Assembly (NCBI RefSeq): GCF_026196735.1
Contig: NZ_JAPHUF010000012.1
Location: 1 to 64,000 of the forward strand
Source: Sulfurimonas sp.
GTDB lineage: Bacteria > Campylobacterota > Campylobacteria > Campylobacterales > Sulfurimonadaceae
Direction: 5' to 3'
DNA: 64,000 nucleotides
Position numbers and translations under genes: made by a program
The notes under the pieces: generated by a model
The model's database searches: none
Told to the model about the DNA's origin: nothing
What the model saw: only the letters and a program-made list of their open reading frames with translations
In this document: piece by piece, positions 31,231 to 40,314 of the stretch
Layout of the letters: every line of letters begins with the position of its first letter
Position numbering within the stretch: position 1 is the first letter of the stretch

Positions 31231-31244
31231 TTGACATATATCAA
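31231..31244. promoter_or_regulatory. CRP/FNR-family (NNR/DNR-type) binding site candidate upstream of the nor-nir cluster
   Basis: TTGAC-ATAT-ATCAA, ~72 bp upstream of the 31159 start codon. Confidence 0.65.
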
Positions 31245-31347
31245 TTTTTCAACTTAATTTAAAATTTAAGGTTTGTTTTATTATTTCTGTAACTATTTGA
31301 AACATAGAGAGTATTAAAAAAAAGTTATATTATTTTTTATAATACAA

Positions 31348-31539
31348 CTATAGGTAGTGCAGGAGTGATGAAAGAGTCACTGTGAAGAAAATGGTAAAGA
31401 TAATAGCTACCTTGCGCTTTTGCCCCTCTTCTATATTGTATTTTTCTTCAAGGTAATCACCAAGTTTTAATCCTGGGTAAACAGAGAACAGAAGCATAGG
31501 GACAGACATTACAAGAATCATTACTATATCTTGAAGCAT
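31348..31539 (-). CDS. small membrane protein (63 aa)
   Basis: Two TM helices, intact ORF upstream of the nor cluster. Confidence 0.5.
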   Translation of the reverse strand: MLQDIVMILVMSVPMLLFSVYPGLKLGDYLEEKYNIEEGQKRKVAIIFTIFFTVTLSSLLHYL

Positions 31540-31675
31540 ATTGATAACCTTTTTATTTTAGTTTAATTTAATTTTTATAACTATTATTATATCATTAATT
31601 AATTAATTAATTTTATAATTTAAAATAATAAAATTAATTTTATTTAAGTTTACCAAAAAACAAAAGGATGTAAAA

Positions 31676-32059
31676 ATGAAAAAAGCATTATCAATCGCGC
31701 TAATCTCTACTCTTGCTCTTGTTCTATCAACTGGCTGTGCTTCAAATGAGATGAAAGCTCAGATAGATAAAACTGACGAGTCAACAATTAAATCAGCTAT
31801 ATATATAGGTGATATGGGTAATGAAAAAGCAATCAAAGCAATTAAAAAAGCTGGAAAAAAGAATGGTTGGAGAGTAACTGACTTTAAAAGTAACGCTGTA
31901 ATTGTTGAGAAAGTTGTTGGCGATGAAACAATAGCTAGAACTATTACAATCTATAATAGACACATTTCAGGTGACTCAATGGTTTCTGGAAGTGAATTAA
32001 AAGATCTTAGAAAAGCGATTGTTGAAGAGCTACAAAAGAATGGAGAATCTTCTCACTAA
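31676..32059 (+). CDS. hypothetical lipoprotein
   Basis: Lipobox LSTGC; RBS AAAGGATG. Confidence 0.65.
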   Translation: MKKALSIALISTLALVLSTGCASNEMKAQIDKTDESTIKSAIYIGDMGNEKAIKAIKKAGKKNGWRVTDFKSNAVIVEKVVGDETIARTITIYNRHISGDSMVSGSELKDLRKAIVEELQKNGESSH

Positions 32060-32112
32060 TCTACTTACACAGCTTCAGATAACTTTTTGTTTATCTGAAG
32101 TTGTTTCCCCTT

Positions 32113-32925
32113 TTAAATACCAAAAGTCTCTTTGATTTTTTTCTCAAACGCTTTGTCACTCAATTCTCGTCTTAGAGGTACAAAAGTTTCAGCTTCACCG
32201 CCAACTGGTACAAATATGTCAGCATTTTTATCTTCAATAATATTTTTTATTGCATCGGCAATCGGCTGAGGAGATGGTCCTTCATTGATGGCTTTTGCAA
32301 CAATAGGAACAAAATGCGCTACCAAGTCTTTATATGGAGAATCTTCACTAGTTGTTTTAGCATTTGCAACTAAACCTTTTTTTACAAAATTTGTTCCAAA
32401 AAGTCCAGCTTGAATAGAGTGAACTCTTACATTATAAGGAAGTGTCTCAAATCTAAGTGAATCAACGATTCCTTCAACTGCATATTTTGAAGCATTGTAG
32501 TGAGAAAGAAGAGGAAGCCCCATTTTTCCTAAAAATGAGCTAATGTTGATGATGACTCCATCCTTTGCTTCTCTCATATATGGAAGAACAGCGCGAGTAA
32601 CTTTGAGCAGACCAAATACATTTACATCAAACTGATTGAACATCTCCTCATCGGTTCCATCCTCAACGGTTGCCAAAAGTCCATAACCGGCATTATTTAC
32701 CAGAACATCAATTTTACCTTCATTTTTTATGATTGTCTCAACAGCATTATTGATGCTATCTGTTTTAGTTACATCAATATATATGCTCCTTAGAGGACTA
32801 TTATCAGGTTTTGCGTCTTTATCTCTTGTTCCTGCGTATACTATATAACCATTTTGAGATAATAACTTTGATGTTAATAAACCCATTCCTGATGTTGCTC
32901 CTGTTATTAAAACTACTTTTGACAT
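32113..32925 (-). CDS. short-chain dehydrogenase/reductase
   Basis: MSKVVLITGATSGMG, NNAGYG, YNASKYAVEG. Confidence 0.88.
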   Translation of the reverse strand: MSKVVLITGATSGMGLLTSKLLSQNGYIVYAGTRDKDAKPDNSPLRSIYIDVTKTDSINNAVETIIKNEGKIDVLVNNAGYGLLATVEDGTDEEMFNQFDVNVFGLLKVTRAVLPYMREAKDGVIINISSFLGKMGLPLLSHYNASKYAVEGIVDSLRFETLPYNVRVHSIQAGLFGTNFVKKGLVANAKTTSEDSPYKDLVAHFVPIVAKAINEGPSPQPIADAIKNIIEDKNADIFVPVGGEAETFVPLRRELSDKAFEKKIKETFGI

Positions 32926-33014
32926 GTACAACTCCTTTTTTATTAACGAATATTTAAGCAAATGATTATATCATACTATTTAAATAAATAAAATTGCAAA
33001 ATAAAAGAGAAAAA

Positions 33015-33908
33015 ATGAATTTTCATAAATATATACACGCAGTAGGAACCGGACCAAAAGGTAACAAAAACTTAACTCTAGAAGAGTCAAAAGATGCAAT
33101 GGAGCAGATTTTGAAACAGTCGGTTTATAGTGAGCAGGCAGCTGCTTTTTTACTTGGATGGAGATTGAAACCAGAAACAACAGAGGAGTTTAAAGGTGTT
33201 GTCGAAGCATGTGACATGTTTATTAAAAACAGTGTTGTTCCAAACTCGATAGAGCTCGGCTATCCATTTGACGGAAAAGCAAATAATCCTTATATATTTC
33301 CTTTAGTAGCTAAAATTCTTGAGGATTCGGGGCTTAACTTGGTAGTTATCGGAGATGACTTGGCACCGGCAAAAAAAGGAATAATACTCAAAGATATTGC
33401 AACAAATATTAAGCTGAACAAAAATCTTCACTATTTTGACAGAGCAGATTTTTTTAAAGAAATGCACGATTTGACAGAACTTCGTATGAGACTAGGTCTT
33501 CGTACCGGCCTTAACACTATTGAAAAACTAACAAAAGTTGCAAACAGTGAGTATGCGATTACGGGAGTGTTTCATAAGCCATTTGTAAAAAAATATGTAG
33601 AAGCTTTTTCTCATAGATATAAAAAACTTGCTCTTATTCAGGGAAATGAGGGAACACCTGAGCTTTTTAGCAAAGGGCGTTTATGGATAGCAGAAGGAAA
33701 TGATATACAAGAGATTATAGTTGATCCGGAGCATTATGGAATAAACTACACAAAATCATGGGATAGAATAACTCTTGAAGAGTCACTTGAGCAGTTAAAT
33801 AACCCATCGGACGAGTATTTAAAGTTGGCAAAACTAAATGCGGCTGTTTTTTTGTTTGTGAGTGAGCAGGCAAAAAGTATAGATGAAGCTTTTGAAAAGT
33901 TAAACTAG
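33015..33908 (+). CDS. anthranilate phosphoribosyltransferase-like (TrpD2/YbiB-type) protein
   Basis: TrpD-family N-terminal helical domain (EQAAAFLLGWRLKPETTEE) and DGKANNPYIFPLVAKIL region. Confidence 0.65.
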   Translation: MNFHKYIHAVGTGPKGNKNLTLEESKDAMEQILKQSVYSEQAAAFLLGWRLKPETTEEFKGVVEACDMFIKNSVVPNSIELGYPFDGKANNPYIFPLVAKILEDSGLNLVVIGDDLAPAKKGIILKDIATNIKLNKNLHYFDRADFFKEMHDLTELRMRLGLRTGLNTIEKLTKVANSEYAITGVFHKPFVKKYVEAFSHRYKKLALIQGNEGTPELFSKGRLWIAEGNDIQEIIVDPEHYGINYTKSWDRITLEESLEQLNNPSDEYLKLAKLNAAVFLFVSEQAKSIDEAFEKLN

Positions 33909-33913
33909 ATTAA

Positions 33914-35119
33914 ATGGATAAATTCTCAAACCATATAAAAAATATTTTACATGGTTTTTTCTTGGCGATTGGTACGACAATCGCTGAACCTTCAACAATC
34001 CTGCCTCTTATTGTGAATTATTTTGGCGGTAGTTCAATGCTTGTTGGTTTTTTTGCAGCTCTTCTTCGCGGCGGGGCGATAATAGTACAGCTTTTTGCTG
34101 CTTTTCACGCACAGAGCTATCAGCTTATGATGCCATATCTGCGCCGTATCTTTTTCATACGCTTTTTGTCATGGTTTTTTATCGGTATTGCTATTATTCT
34201 TTTTGGTGAAAATTATCCAAATGTAACTCTGGCTTCTATTGGTTTTGGTCTATTTATGTTCTCGTTTAGTGCAGGTTTTGCAGCTATATATTTTAGAGAG
34301 ATAATGGCAAAGATATTTTCTCATAAGTTTCGTGGAAAGACTATGGCTTATCGTCAGTTTTTTTCTGCTGTTGGTGGTTTACTGAGTGGTGCTTTGGCTG
34401 CTTGGATTTTAGAGTCGTTTGAACCACCGTATAGTTATGGATATCTCTTTATTATTAGCTCATTTATTATGGGATTTGGATATCTGTCTTTTTCTTTGGT
34501 CGATGAACCTGTAAAAGAAGAAGTAAGCAAAAAAGAGAGTTCATTTAAAAAGTTTTTACATAACTCTTTTGCACTTTTAAAAGCAGACAAAGCTTTACAG
34601 ACACAGATAACTACTTTTCTTTTTGCTTACGGATATTTGATTGCTCTTCCATTTATAATCTTAGATGCACAACAAAAAATAGAGCTTGACGGTATAGCAA
34701 TCGGTTCTTTGATTACAACTCAAATGGTAGGAGCAATGCTTAGTAATTTTTTATGGGGGAAACTCAGCGGAAGCGGCTACAACACTCTAACAGCAAAAGT
34801 AGCAATTTCTATGCAGATAACGGCAATTCTTTTAGCTTCTAATGCATCCTCACTTTTTGAATATATGATTATTTTCTTTTTAGTAGGTGCTTCTATTGAC
34901 GGCAATCGCATAGCATCTAGCAATCTGATATTAAAGTTGGCACCTGCTGATAAAAGACCTGTCTATATAGCTCTTCAGATGAATATTGTATCGTTGGGAA
35001 TGTTTTTTTCTATTGCGGGTGGAGTTATTTTACATTTTTTGAATTATACTGTCTTATACAGCACTGCAGTTGTTGCACTGCTTTTTGCTCTATATTTTTC
35101 TTTTAAATTGAAAGATTAA
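33914..35119 (+). CDS. MFS transporter
   Basis: ~12 TM helices, FRGKTMAYRQFFSAVGGLLSG. Confidence 0.75.
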   Translation: MDKFSNHIKNILHGFFLAIGTTIAEPSTILPLIVNYFGGSSMLVGFFAALLRGGAIIVQLFAAFHAQSYQLMMPYLRRIFFIRFLSWFFIGIAIILFGENYPNVTLASIGFGLFMFSFSAGFAAIYFREIMAKIFSHKFRGKTMAYRQFFSAVGGLLSGALAAWILESFEPPYSYGYLFIISSFIMGFGYLSFSLVDEPVKEEVSKKESSFKKFLHNSFALLKADKALQTQITTFLFAYGYLIALPFIILDAQQKIELDGIAIGSLITTQMVGAMLSNFLWGKLSGSGYNTLTAKVAISMQITAILLASNASSLFEYMIIFFLVGASIDGNRIASSNLILKLAPADKRPVYIALQMNIVSLGMFFSIAGGVILHFLNYTVLYSTAVVALLFALYFSFKLKD

Positions 35120-35493
35120 ATCCCGAAAAATCTTTTAACCCATGCTCTTTCTCCTTCTGTTTCAAGAAAGATTCTCGCAACAGTTTGATTGTTTTCGCCC
35201 ATAATCAAAACATCATTGTTTTCAATCTTAAGGTGCTTTTTTCCCCATTTTTGCTCAAGTTCATCGAGTCTGTGAAAAAGTTCCTTTGAACTTGGTTTTT
35301 CTTTAATCCCTGTTCTTTTGTCTATGATATTGAAGCCACCGACTTTTTTCTCTAATGTATAAGGACTGTAAACCTTTATAGCTGTATAGATTCTTTCTTC
35401 TTTTGCATCAGGCATCGCTCTTTGCATTGATACTATTCCTAAAATTAAAAAGGCTGTGAAAAACCCAAATATTAACGCTTTTTTTATATGCAT
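35116..35493 (-). CDS. hypothetical exported protein
   Basis: N-terminal TM/signal, abuts the CysG-like gene. Confidence 0.55.
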   Translation of the reverse strand: MHIKKALIFGFFTAFLILGIVSMQRAMPDAKEERIYTAIKVYSPYTLEKKVGGFNIIDKRTGIKEKPSSKELFHRLDELEQKWGKKHLKIENNDVLIMGENNQTVARIFLETEGERAWVKRFFGI

Positions 35494-36072
35494 CTATTTA
35501 TCTCCTGTATTGTTCCAACTATTAATATAGTCTTGTGCTTTTTTATCAAGCATTTTCATTCTCTCTTTACCTTTTGGCAAAGTTTTTCTCAAGTTTTTCA
35601 TCTCTACTAAAAATTCACTTATCCCGGATGGAATCAACTCTTGCAAGTACATTCGCAGGTGCTTTGCCATTGCAGGTGAAGCACCGGATGTCGAAATGGC
35701 AACAGTCAAATCATCTTTTTTAACATAAGAAGGAAAGATAAAATCGCAGTAGTCCACTGAATCAACAGAGTTACATAAACAGTTATGCTGTTTTGATTCG
35801 GCAAATATTTCTGCTTGAAGGGGAATATCATCAACAGCAACTATCACAATAGCAAAATCTTTGATATCTCCTATTTTATAGGCTCGTTTTTCAAAATGAA
35901 GATTTTTCTCTTTTATCATATTGCCCATATCATCAGAAAGCTCAAGAGCAATTACTGAAATATCCGAAGTGAAATCTAAAAGATGTTCTAGTTTTTCGTA
36001 AGCAATATAGCCACCGCCGACAATTAGAATTTTTTTGTTGTCAAGTTTTAAAAAGGCAGGAAAATAACTCAT
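35494..36072 (-). CDS. precorrin-2 dehydrogenase / sirohydrochlorin ferrochelatase (CysG N-terminal type)
   Basis: LDNKKILIVGGGYIAYEKLEHLLDF; AISTSGASPAMAKHLR. Confidence 0.85.
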   Translation of the reverse strand: MSYFPAFLKLDNKKILIVGGGYIAYEKLEHLLDFTSDISVIALELSDDMGNMIKEKNLHFEKRAYKIGDIKDFAIVIVAVDDIPLQAEIFAESKQHNCLCNSVDSVDYCDFIFPSYVKKDDLTVAISTSGASPAMAKHLRMYLQELIPSGISEFLVEMKNLRKTLPKGKERMKMLDKKAQDYINSWNNTGDK

Positions 36073-36128
36073 TAATCTCTTTCGTGTATGTTTGATGACA
36101 TAGTATCATAGTTTTTTTAAAAGTTTAA

Positions 36129-36142
36129 TTGATAAAAATCAA
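36129..36142. promoter_or_regulatory. perfect FNR/NNR-type palindrome between divergent siroheme and NirDL genes
   Basis: TTGAT-AAAA-ATCAA. Confidence 0.7.
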
Positions 36143-36205
36143 CTTAGGTTAACTTAAATAAGTTACAATCGAGAAAAATAAAATAATGAAACGGAACTAT
36201 AATAT

Positions 36206-37207
36206 ATGAAAGACGAGATTTTATCACGAATTCAAAAAAAATTCCCTTTAGTGGATAGACCATTTAAAGTGATTGCAGATGAGCTGAATATGAACGAGGA
36301 AGAAGTTCTTGAGATTTTACAAGAGCAAAAAAAAGCTAATATCATTCGTCAAACATCGGCTATATTTGATACAAAAAGATTAGGTTATACATCTTCTTTG
36401 GTTGCATTTAAAATTCCAGAAGATAAAATAAATACTGCTGTTGAAATTATTAATTCACACCCTGGAATTTCACATAATTATGAAAGAAACCATGATTTTA
36501 ACATCTGGTTTACACTTGCAGTTGCTCCTGACTCTAAGCTTGGTCTAGAGAAAACCTTAGAAATCTTAGCAGAGGCTACAGAGGCAGAAGATTACATTAT
36601 GCTGCCTACTTTAAAACTGTTTAAAATTAATGTTAAACTAAACACGACAGGAAAAGATGAGAAAAAAGAGAAAGTTAAAAAAGTTGTGCATACAGATATC
36701 GAAATGACTCCTCTTCATCATGCAATTGTAAGGCGTGCCCAGTATGATATACCTATGGTCAGTGAACCGTTTAAAGATATTATTGATGAGTTAGAAATTG
36801 ATTATGAAAAGTTTTTTTCTATCTTGCAAGAGTTGCAAGAAGCCGGTGTAATGAGAAGATTTGCATCGATTTTAAATCATAGAAAAGCAGGTTTTTCTGC
36901 AAACGCAATGGTTGTTTGGGATGTTGATGAGGGTGAAAAAGGCGAAGAGATTGGTGCTAATGCAGCCTCATTTTCTGCAGTTAGCCACTGCTACCTTCGT
37001 CCAAAGTACGAGAACTGGCCATATAATCTCTTCACGATGGTTCATGGAAAAACTACGGAAGAAACAAATGGAATTATTCAAGAGATGGCAAAAGAGATTG
37101 ATTCAAAATCTCATATGCCTCTTTATAGTTCGAGAGAATTTAAAAAAGTGCGTATTGAGTACTTTACCCCGGCTTTTGAAGCTTGGGAAGCAGAATATAG
37201 TAACTAG
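36206..37207 (+). CDS. siroheme decarboxylase, fused AhbA/AhbB (NirD/NirL) type
   Basis: Two AsnC-like halves in one chain (KFPLVDRPFKVIADEL...; YDIPMVSEPFKDIIDEL...). Confidence 0.83.
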   Translation: MKDEILSRIQKKFPLVDRPFKVIADELNMNEEEVLEILQEQKKANIIRQTSAIFDTKRLGYTSSLVAFKIPEDKINTAVEIINSHPGISHNYERNHDFNIWFTLAVAPDSKLGLEKTLEILAEATEAEDYIMLPTLKLFKINVKLNTTGKDEKKEKVKKVVHTDIEMTPLHHAIVRRAQYDIPMVSEPFKDIIDELEIDYEKFFSILQELQEAGVMRRFASILNHRKAGFSANAMVVWDVDEGEKGEEIGANAASFSAVSHCYLRPKYENWPYNLFTMVHGKTTEETNGIIQEMAKEIDSKSHMPLYSSREFKKVRIEYFTPAFEAWEAEYSN

Positions 37208-37215
37208 GAAAGAAA

Positions 37216-37647
37216 ATGGAATTATTTTTAGAATTAGAGATAGTATATATAGTTATAGGTATTTTTATAATGATTGTAACAGCAATCGTAACAACAAGAG
37301 ATTTTGTACCTAAAGGCGCATTTAAAAAAGGTATGTCAATAGTTGGTGCTTTTGTCGCTATTTTGATATTTGCTCACTACTCAGTTACTACTTCAAGGAT
37401 GCAAGAAGTTAAAGATCTATTTAATAAAGGCGAAACAATAATCTGTGAAAATAAGATGCGTCGTACAGTCTCAAGATCTGTCTTGCTATCCCAAGAGTTA
37501 GGCTGGAGAATAGAAGACCATCTCTTTAAAAACCCTGATTATGAGAGAGATTTTCATACTTCGAGATGTCTTGGATGGATGGGTAGTGAGCCTCAACTTG
37601 AACAAGAAAAAAATGACAGATTTAAACTTACACCAGAAGATAAATAG
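37216..37647 (+). CDS. hypothetical membrane protein
   Basis: Two N-terminal TM segments; follows nirDL by 8 bp. Confidence 0.6.
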   Translation: MELFLELEIVYIVIGIFIMIVTAIVTTRDFVPKGAFKKGMSIVGAFVAILIFAHYSVTTSRMQEVKDLFNKGETIICENKMRRTVSRSVLLSQELGWRIEDHLFKNPDYERDFHTSRCLGWMGSEPQLEQEKNDRFKLTPEDK

Positions 37648-37815
37648 ATGAAAGACGCATTAAAACGATACTCTATCGCACTTTTTATCCTGTTTGCTGT
37701 TGTCGGTTTGATGATACTCGGTACTATGGGTGTTAAAAGCTTCAGCGATAAAATGGTTAAAGATGCAAATATAGTAGAAAATATTAAACCAAGAGGGGAG
37801 AATTTGATTAAATGA
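37648..37815 (+). CDS. 55-aa single-TM protein
   Basis: MKDALKRYSIALFILFAVVGLMILGTMGVKSFSDKMVKDANIVENIKPRGENLIK*; ATGA overlap with the next gene at 37812; absent from the ORF track. Confidence 0.72.
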   Translation: MKDALKRYSIALFILFAVVGLMILGTMGVKSFSDKMVKDANIVENIKPRGENLIK

Positions 37816-38105
37816 CTTTACCAATATTACTTGTAGCAGCTGCATTGCTTAGCTTAGGTTTTCATTTCCTTGGTGTGTATATAGGTGCAAAAAAAACTAT
37901 TTGGGCTATGCTTGTTTTTGTGTGGGCAGTTGCAATCGGCACAGCTATGAATGAGATTAAACCATCAGGATATAAAGATATCCAGAAGATGAAAGGTCAG
38001 TTTAGCGATACTGATAAACTTATAGAAGAGGCGATGCCCGAAGTTTCACTTTATGAGATGATAGTAATTAAAAAAAGTTATTATACAAACAATCCTCAAA
38101 AGTAA
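37812..38105 (+). CDS. hypothetical membrane protein
   Basis: Two TM segments, operonic with upstream genes. Confidence 0.6.
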   Translation: MTLPILLVAAALLSLGFHFLGVYIGAKKTIWAMLVFVWAVAIGTAMNEIKPSGYKDIQKMKGQFSDTDKLIEEAMPEVSLYEMIVIKKSYYTNNPQK

Positions 38106-38106
38106 C

Positions 38107-38805
38107 ATGTCAAAAAAAATTGGAGTTATTGGGTGTGGCTGGCTTGGTCAACCTCTTGCTGAGGAGTTGTCAAAAAACTTATCTGTAGAGTGTTTCTCTC
38201 GCGAGAATACTAAAGATGATTCATCTTTTTGGAAAAATGACATCATCGTCATTGCCATAAATACAAAAGACAACTACTTACAAACACTTCAAAAAATAGC
38301 TAAACTGACAAAACCTACATGTAATATTATTTTAATGAGTTCAACTTCTGTTTACAGGGAGTTTGATAAAGAAGTTGATGAAAGTGCAGAGATAACAAAA
38401 CCGGCCCTACAAAAAGAGGCAGAAGATTTGATTTTATCTTTAAAGAAAAATGTTCTCATACTTCGTCTTGGCGGTTTGATGGGTGATGACAGGATATCAG
38501 GCAAATGGAAAAACATATCCACTTTCAGTGATGGACCGGTTAATTATATTCATAAAATAGATGTTATAAATATTACTAAAAAAATGATTGAAGAGGGTGT
38601 GACATGTGGAATATACAATTTGGTTGCACCGATGCATCCTCTTCGCTCAGAGGTTCATAAAAAAAATAGTGAAGATTTTGGATTGACACTTGGAACATTT
38701 GAAGGTATGACAAAGAGAATAGTTCTTTGTGATGCCTTGGTTAAGAAGTTGAACTATAGTTTTTTATATCCAGATCCGCTTGACATGTGGAAGCAGCAGA
38801 GTTAA
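38107..38805 (+). CDS. NAD(P)-binding epimerase-like protein (YeeZ-like)
   Basis: KKIGVIGCGWLGQPLAEEL; SSTSVYREFDKEVDESAE; LRLGGLMG. Confidence 0.75.
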   Translation: MSKKIGVIGCGWLGQPLAEELSKNLSVECFSRENTKDDSSFWKNDIIVIAINTKDNYLQTLQKIAKLTKPTCNIILMSSTSVYREFDKEVDESAEITKPALQKEAEDLILSLKKNVLILRLGGLMGDDRISGKWKNISTFSDGPVNYIHKIDVINITKKMIEEGVTCGIYNLVAPMHPLRSEVHKKNSEDFGLTLGTFEGMTKRIVLCDALVKKLNYSFLYPDPLDMWKQQS

Positions 38806-39008
38806 TTACTTCTAGCCAGTTCAGCAAAATCAATCTCTTCGTGTTTTTCTTTTTTTTCATCTTGAGCCTTTTTGTCATCCTCAAAACTACCGGTGCTAAA
38901 AACTATGCCATCGCTTTTTTGTAAAACACACCCCTTCATACCGGGAATACATGTTTTTTTAATAAGCTTACAGTACCCTTGATGGTCATATTGGCATGTC
39001 CAACCCAT
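38802..39008 (-). CDS. small Cys-rich protein
   Basis: CQYDHQGYCKLIKKTCIPGMKGCVL cysteine pattern, 68 aa. Confidence 0.55.
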   Translation of the reverse strand: MGWTCQYDHQGYCKLIKKTCIPGMKGCVLQKSDGIVFSTGSFEDDKKAQDEKKEKHEEIDFAELARSN

Positions 39009-39087
39009 AATAAGTCTCCAACTTTATATAATTATAATGAATTATGCTACAATTTTTTTAATAAAGAGCTAAAGCATAGGAAAAAAG

Positions 39088-40314
39088 ATGGAATATAAGC
39101 AATTAGATAAAACAACTATTATTGATTATCTTGAAAATATACAGAGTGTTAGGGAGTTTTTTCTCTCTGATACGATAGAAGCAGATGAGATTGGAGATGG
39201 TAATCTTAATTTTGTATATATAGTTAAATCACTAGACGATCCATCAAAAGCTTTGATAGTCAAACAAGCAGTTCCATACCTTAGATGTGTTGGAGAAGAT
39301 TTTCCTCTTGGCCGTGAGAGAATGACTTATGAGATTAGAGCGCTTGAGAAATTTTACAGCATATTTCCAAACTTTGTGCCTCGTATTTACCACTCAAATG
39401 AGGATATGAGTCTGGTTGTGATGGAGTTTTTGGATAATCATGTGATTATGAGAAAAGGGCTTATTCAGAGTGTTAAATATGTGAACTTCTCAGAGCAAAT
39501 ATCAACCTACATGTCAGCTATGCTTTTTTATACATCATCCCTTGCCTTGGGCAGCTCAGAAAAAAGAACTTTGATAGACAGGTTTAACTCAAATACGGAA
39601 CTTTGCAAGCTCACAGAAGATTTGGTTTTTAGTTTTGCATTTATGGAGCATGAAACAAATGATAATGAAAATGTAAAAGATAATCCTCATGCCAAAAAGC
39701 TTTTTGCAGATATGGAGCTTAAAGAGAAGGTCTTGGACCTTAAATACAAGTTTATGACGCAAAATGATGCACTTCTTCATGGTGATTTGCATACGGGCTC
39801 TATAATGATAAATGAGGAAGAGACTTATGTCATTGACCCTGAGTTTGCATTTGTAGGTCCATTTGGTTTTGACATAGGCGCACTGCTTGCAAACTTGGTT
39901 AACAACTATATTCATCACTGTGTAGTCACTAAAGATGAAGAGTTTAAAGAGTGGCTCTTAGAAACAATAAAAGAAGTGCTTGATAAATTTTCTGAAAAGT
40001 TTTTAAACTTTTGGAGCGAACATAAAGATTCTGCGCTTTTAGTCGATGGTTATATGCAAGCAAACTCATTAAACAACTATAAAATCAGGTTTGTAAAAAA
40101 TATTTTAAAAGACAGTGTCGGATTTGCCGGATGTAAAATGGCAAGAAGAGTTTACGGTGTCGCTGGGGTAGAAGAGATTCGTGGTATTGAAGATATAACT
40201 CTTAGGCATGAGGCTGAAGCACTCTGCCTTGAAATAGCAAGAGAGTTCATAATGAAGTACGAAACCATAGAGAGCACAGATGAAATATTGGAGATAATAA
40301 GAAATGCTGGGTAA
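39088..40314 (+). CDS. mtnK: S-methyl-5-thioribose kinase
   Basis: GDGNLNFVYIV, ALLHGDLHTGSIMI, DPEFAFVGPFGFDIGALLAN. Confidence 0.9.
   Translation: MEYKQLDKTTIIDYLENIQSVREFFLSDTIEADEIGDGNLNFVYIVKSLDDPSKALIVKQAVPYLRCVGEDFPLGRERMTYEIRALEKFYSIFPNFVPRIYHSNEDMSLVVMEFLDNHVIMRKGLIQSVKYVNFSEQISTYMSAMLFYTSSLALGSSEKRTLIDRFNSNTELCKLTEDLVFSFAFMEHETNDNENVKDNPHAKKLFADMELKEKVLDLKYKFMTQNDALLHGDLHTGSIMINEEETYVIDPEFAFVGPFGFDIGALLANLVNNYIHHCVVTKDEEFKEWLLETIKEVLDKFSEKFLNFWSEHKDSALLVDGYMQANSLNNYKIRFVKNILKDSVGFAGCKMARRVYGVAGVEEIRGIEDITLRHEAEALCLEIAREFIMKYETIESTDEILEIIRNAG

Noticed and set aside
31585-31625. (ATTA)n-like low-complexity tract
   Set aside because: Simple AT-rich sequence ahead of a lipoprotein gene; no support for CRISPR or a functional tandem repeat
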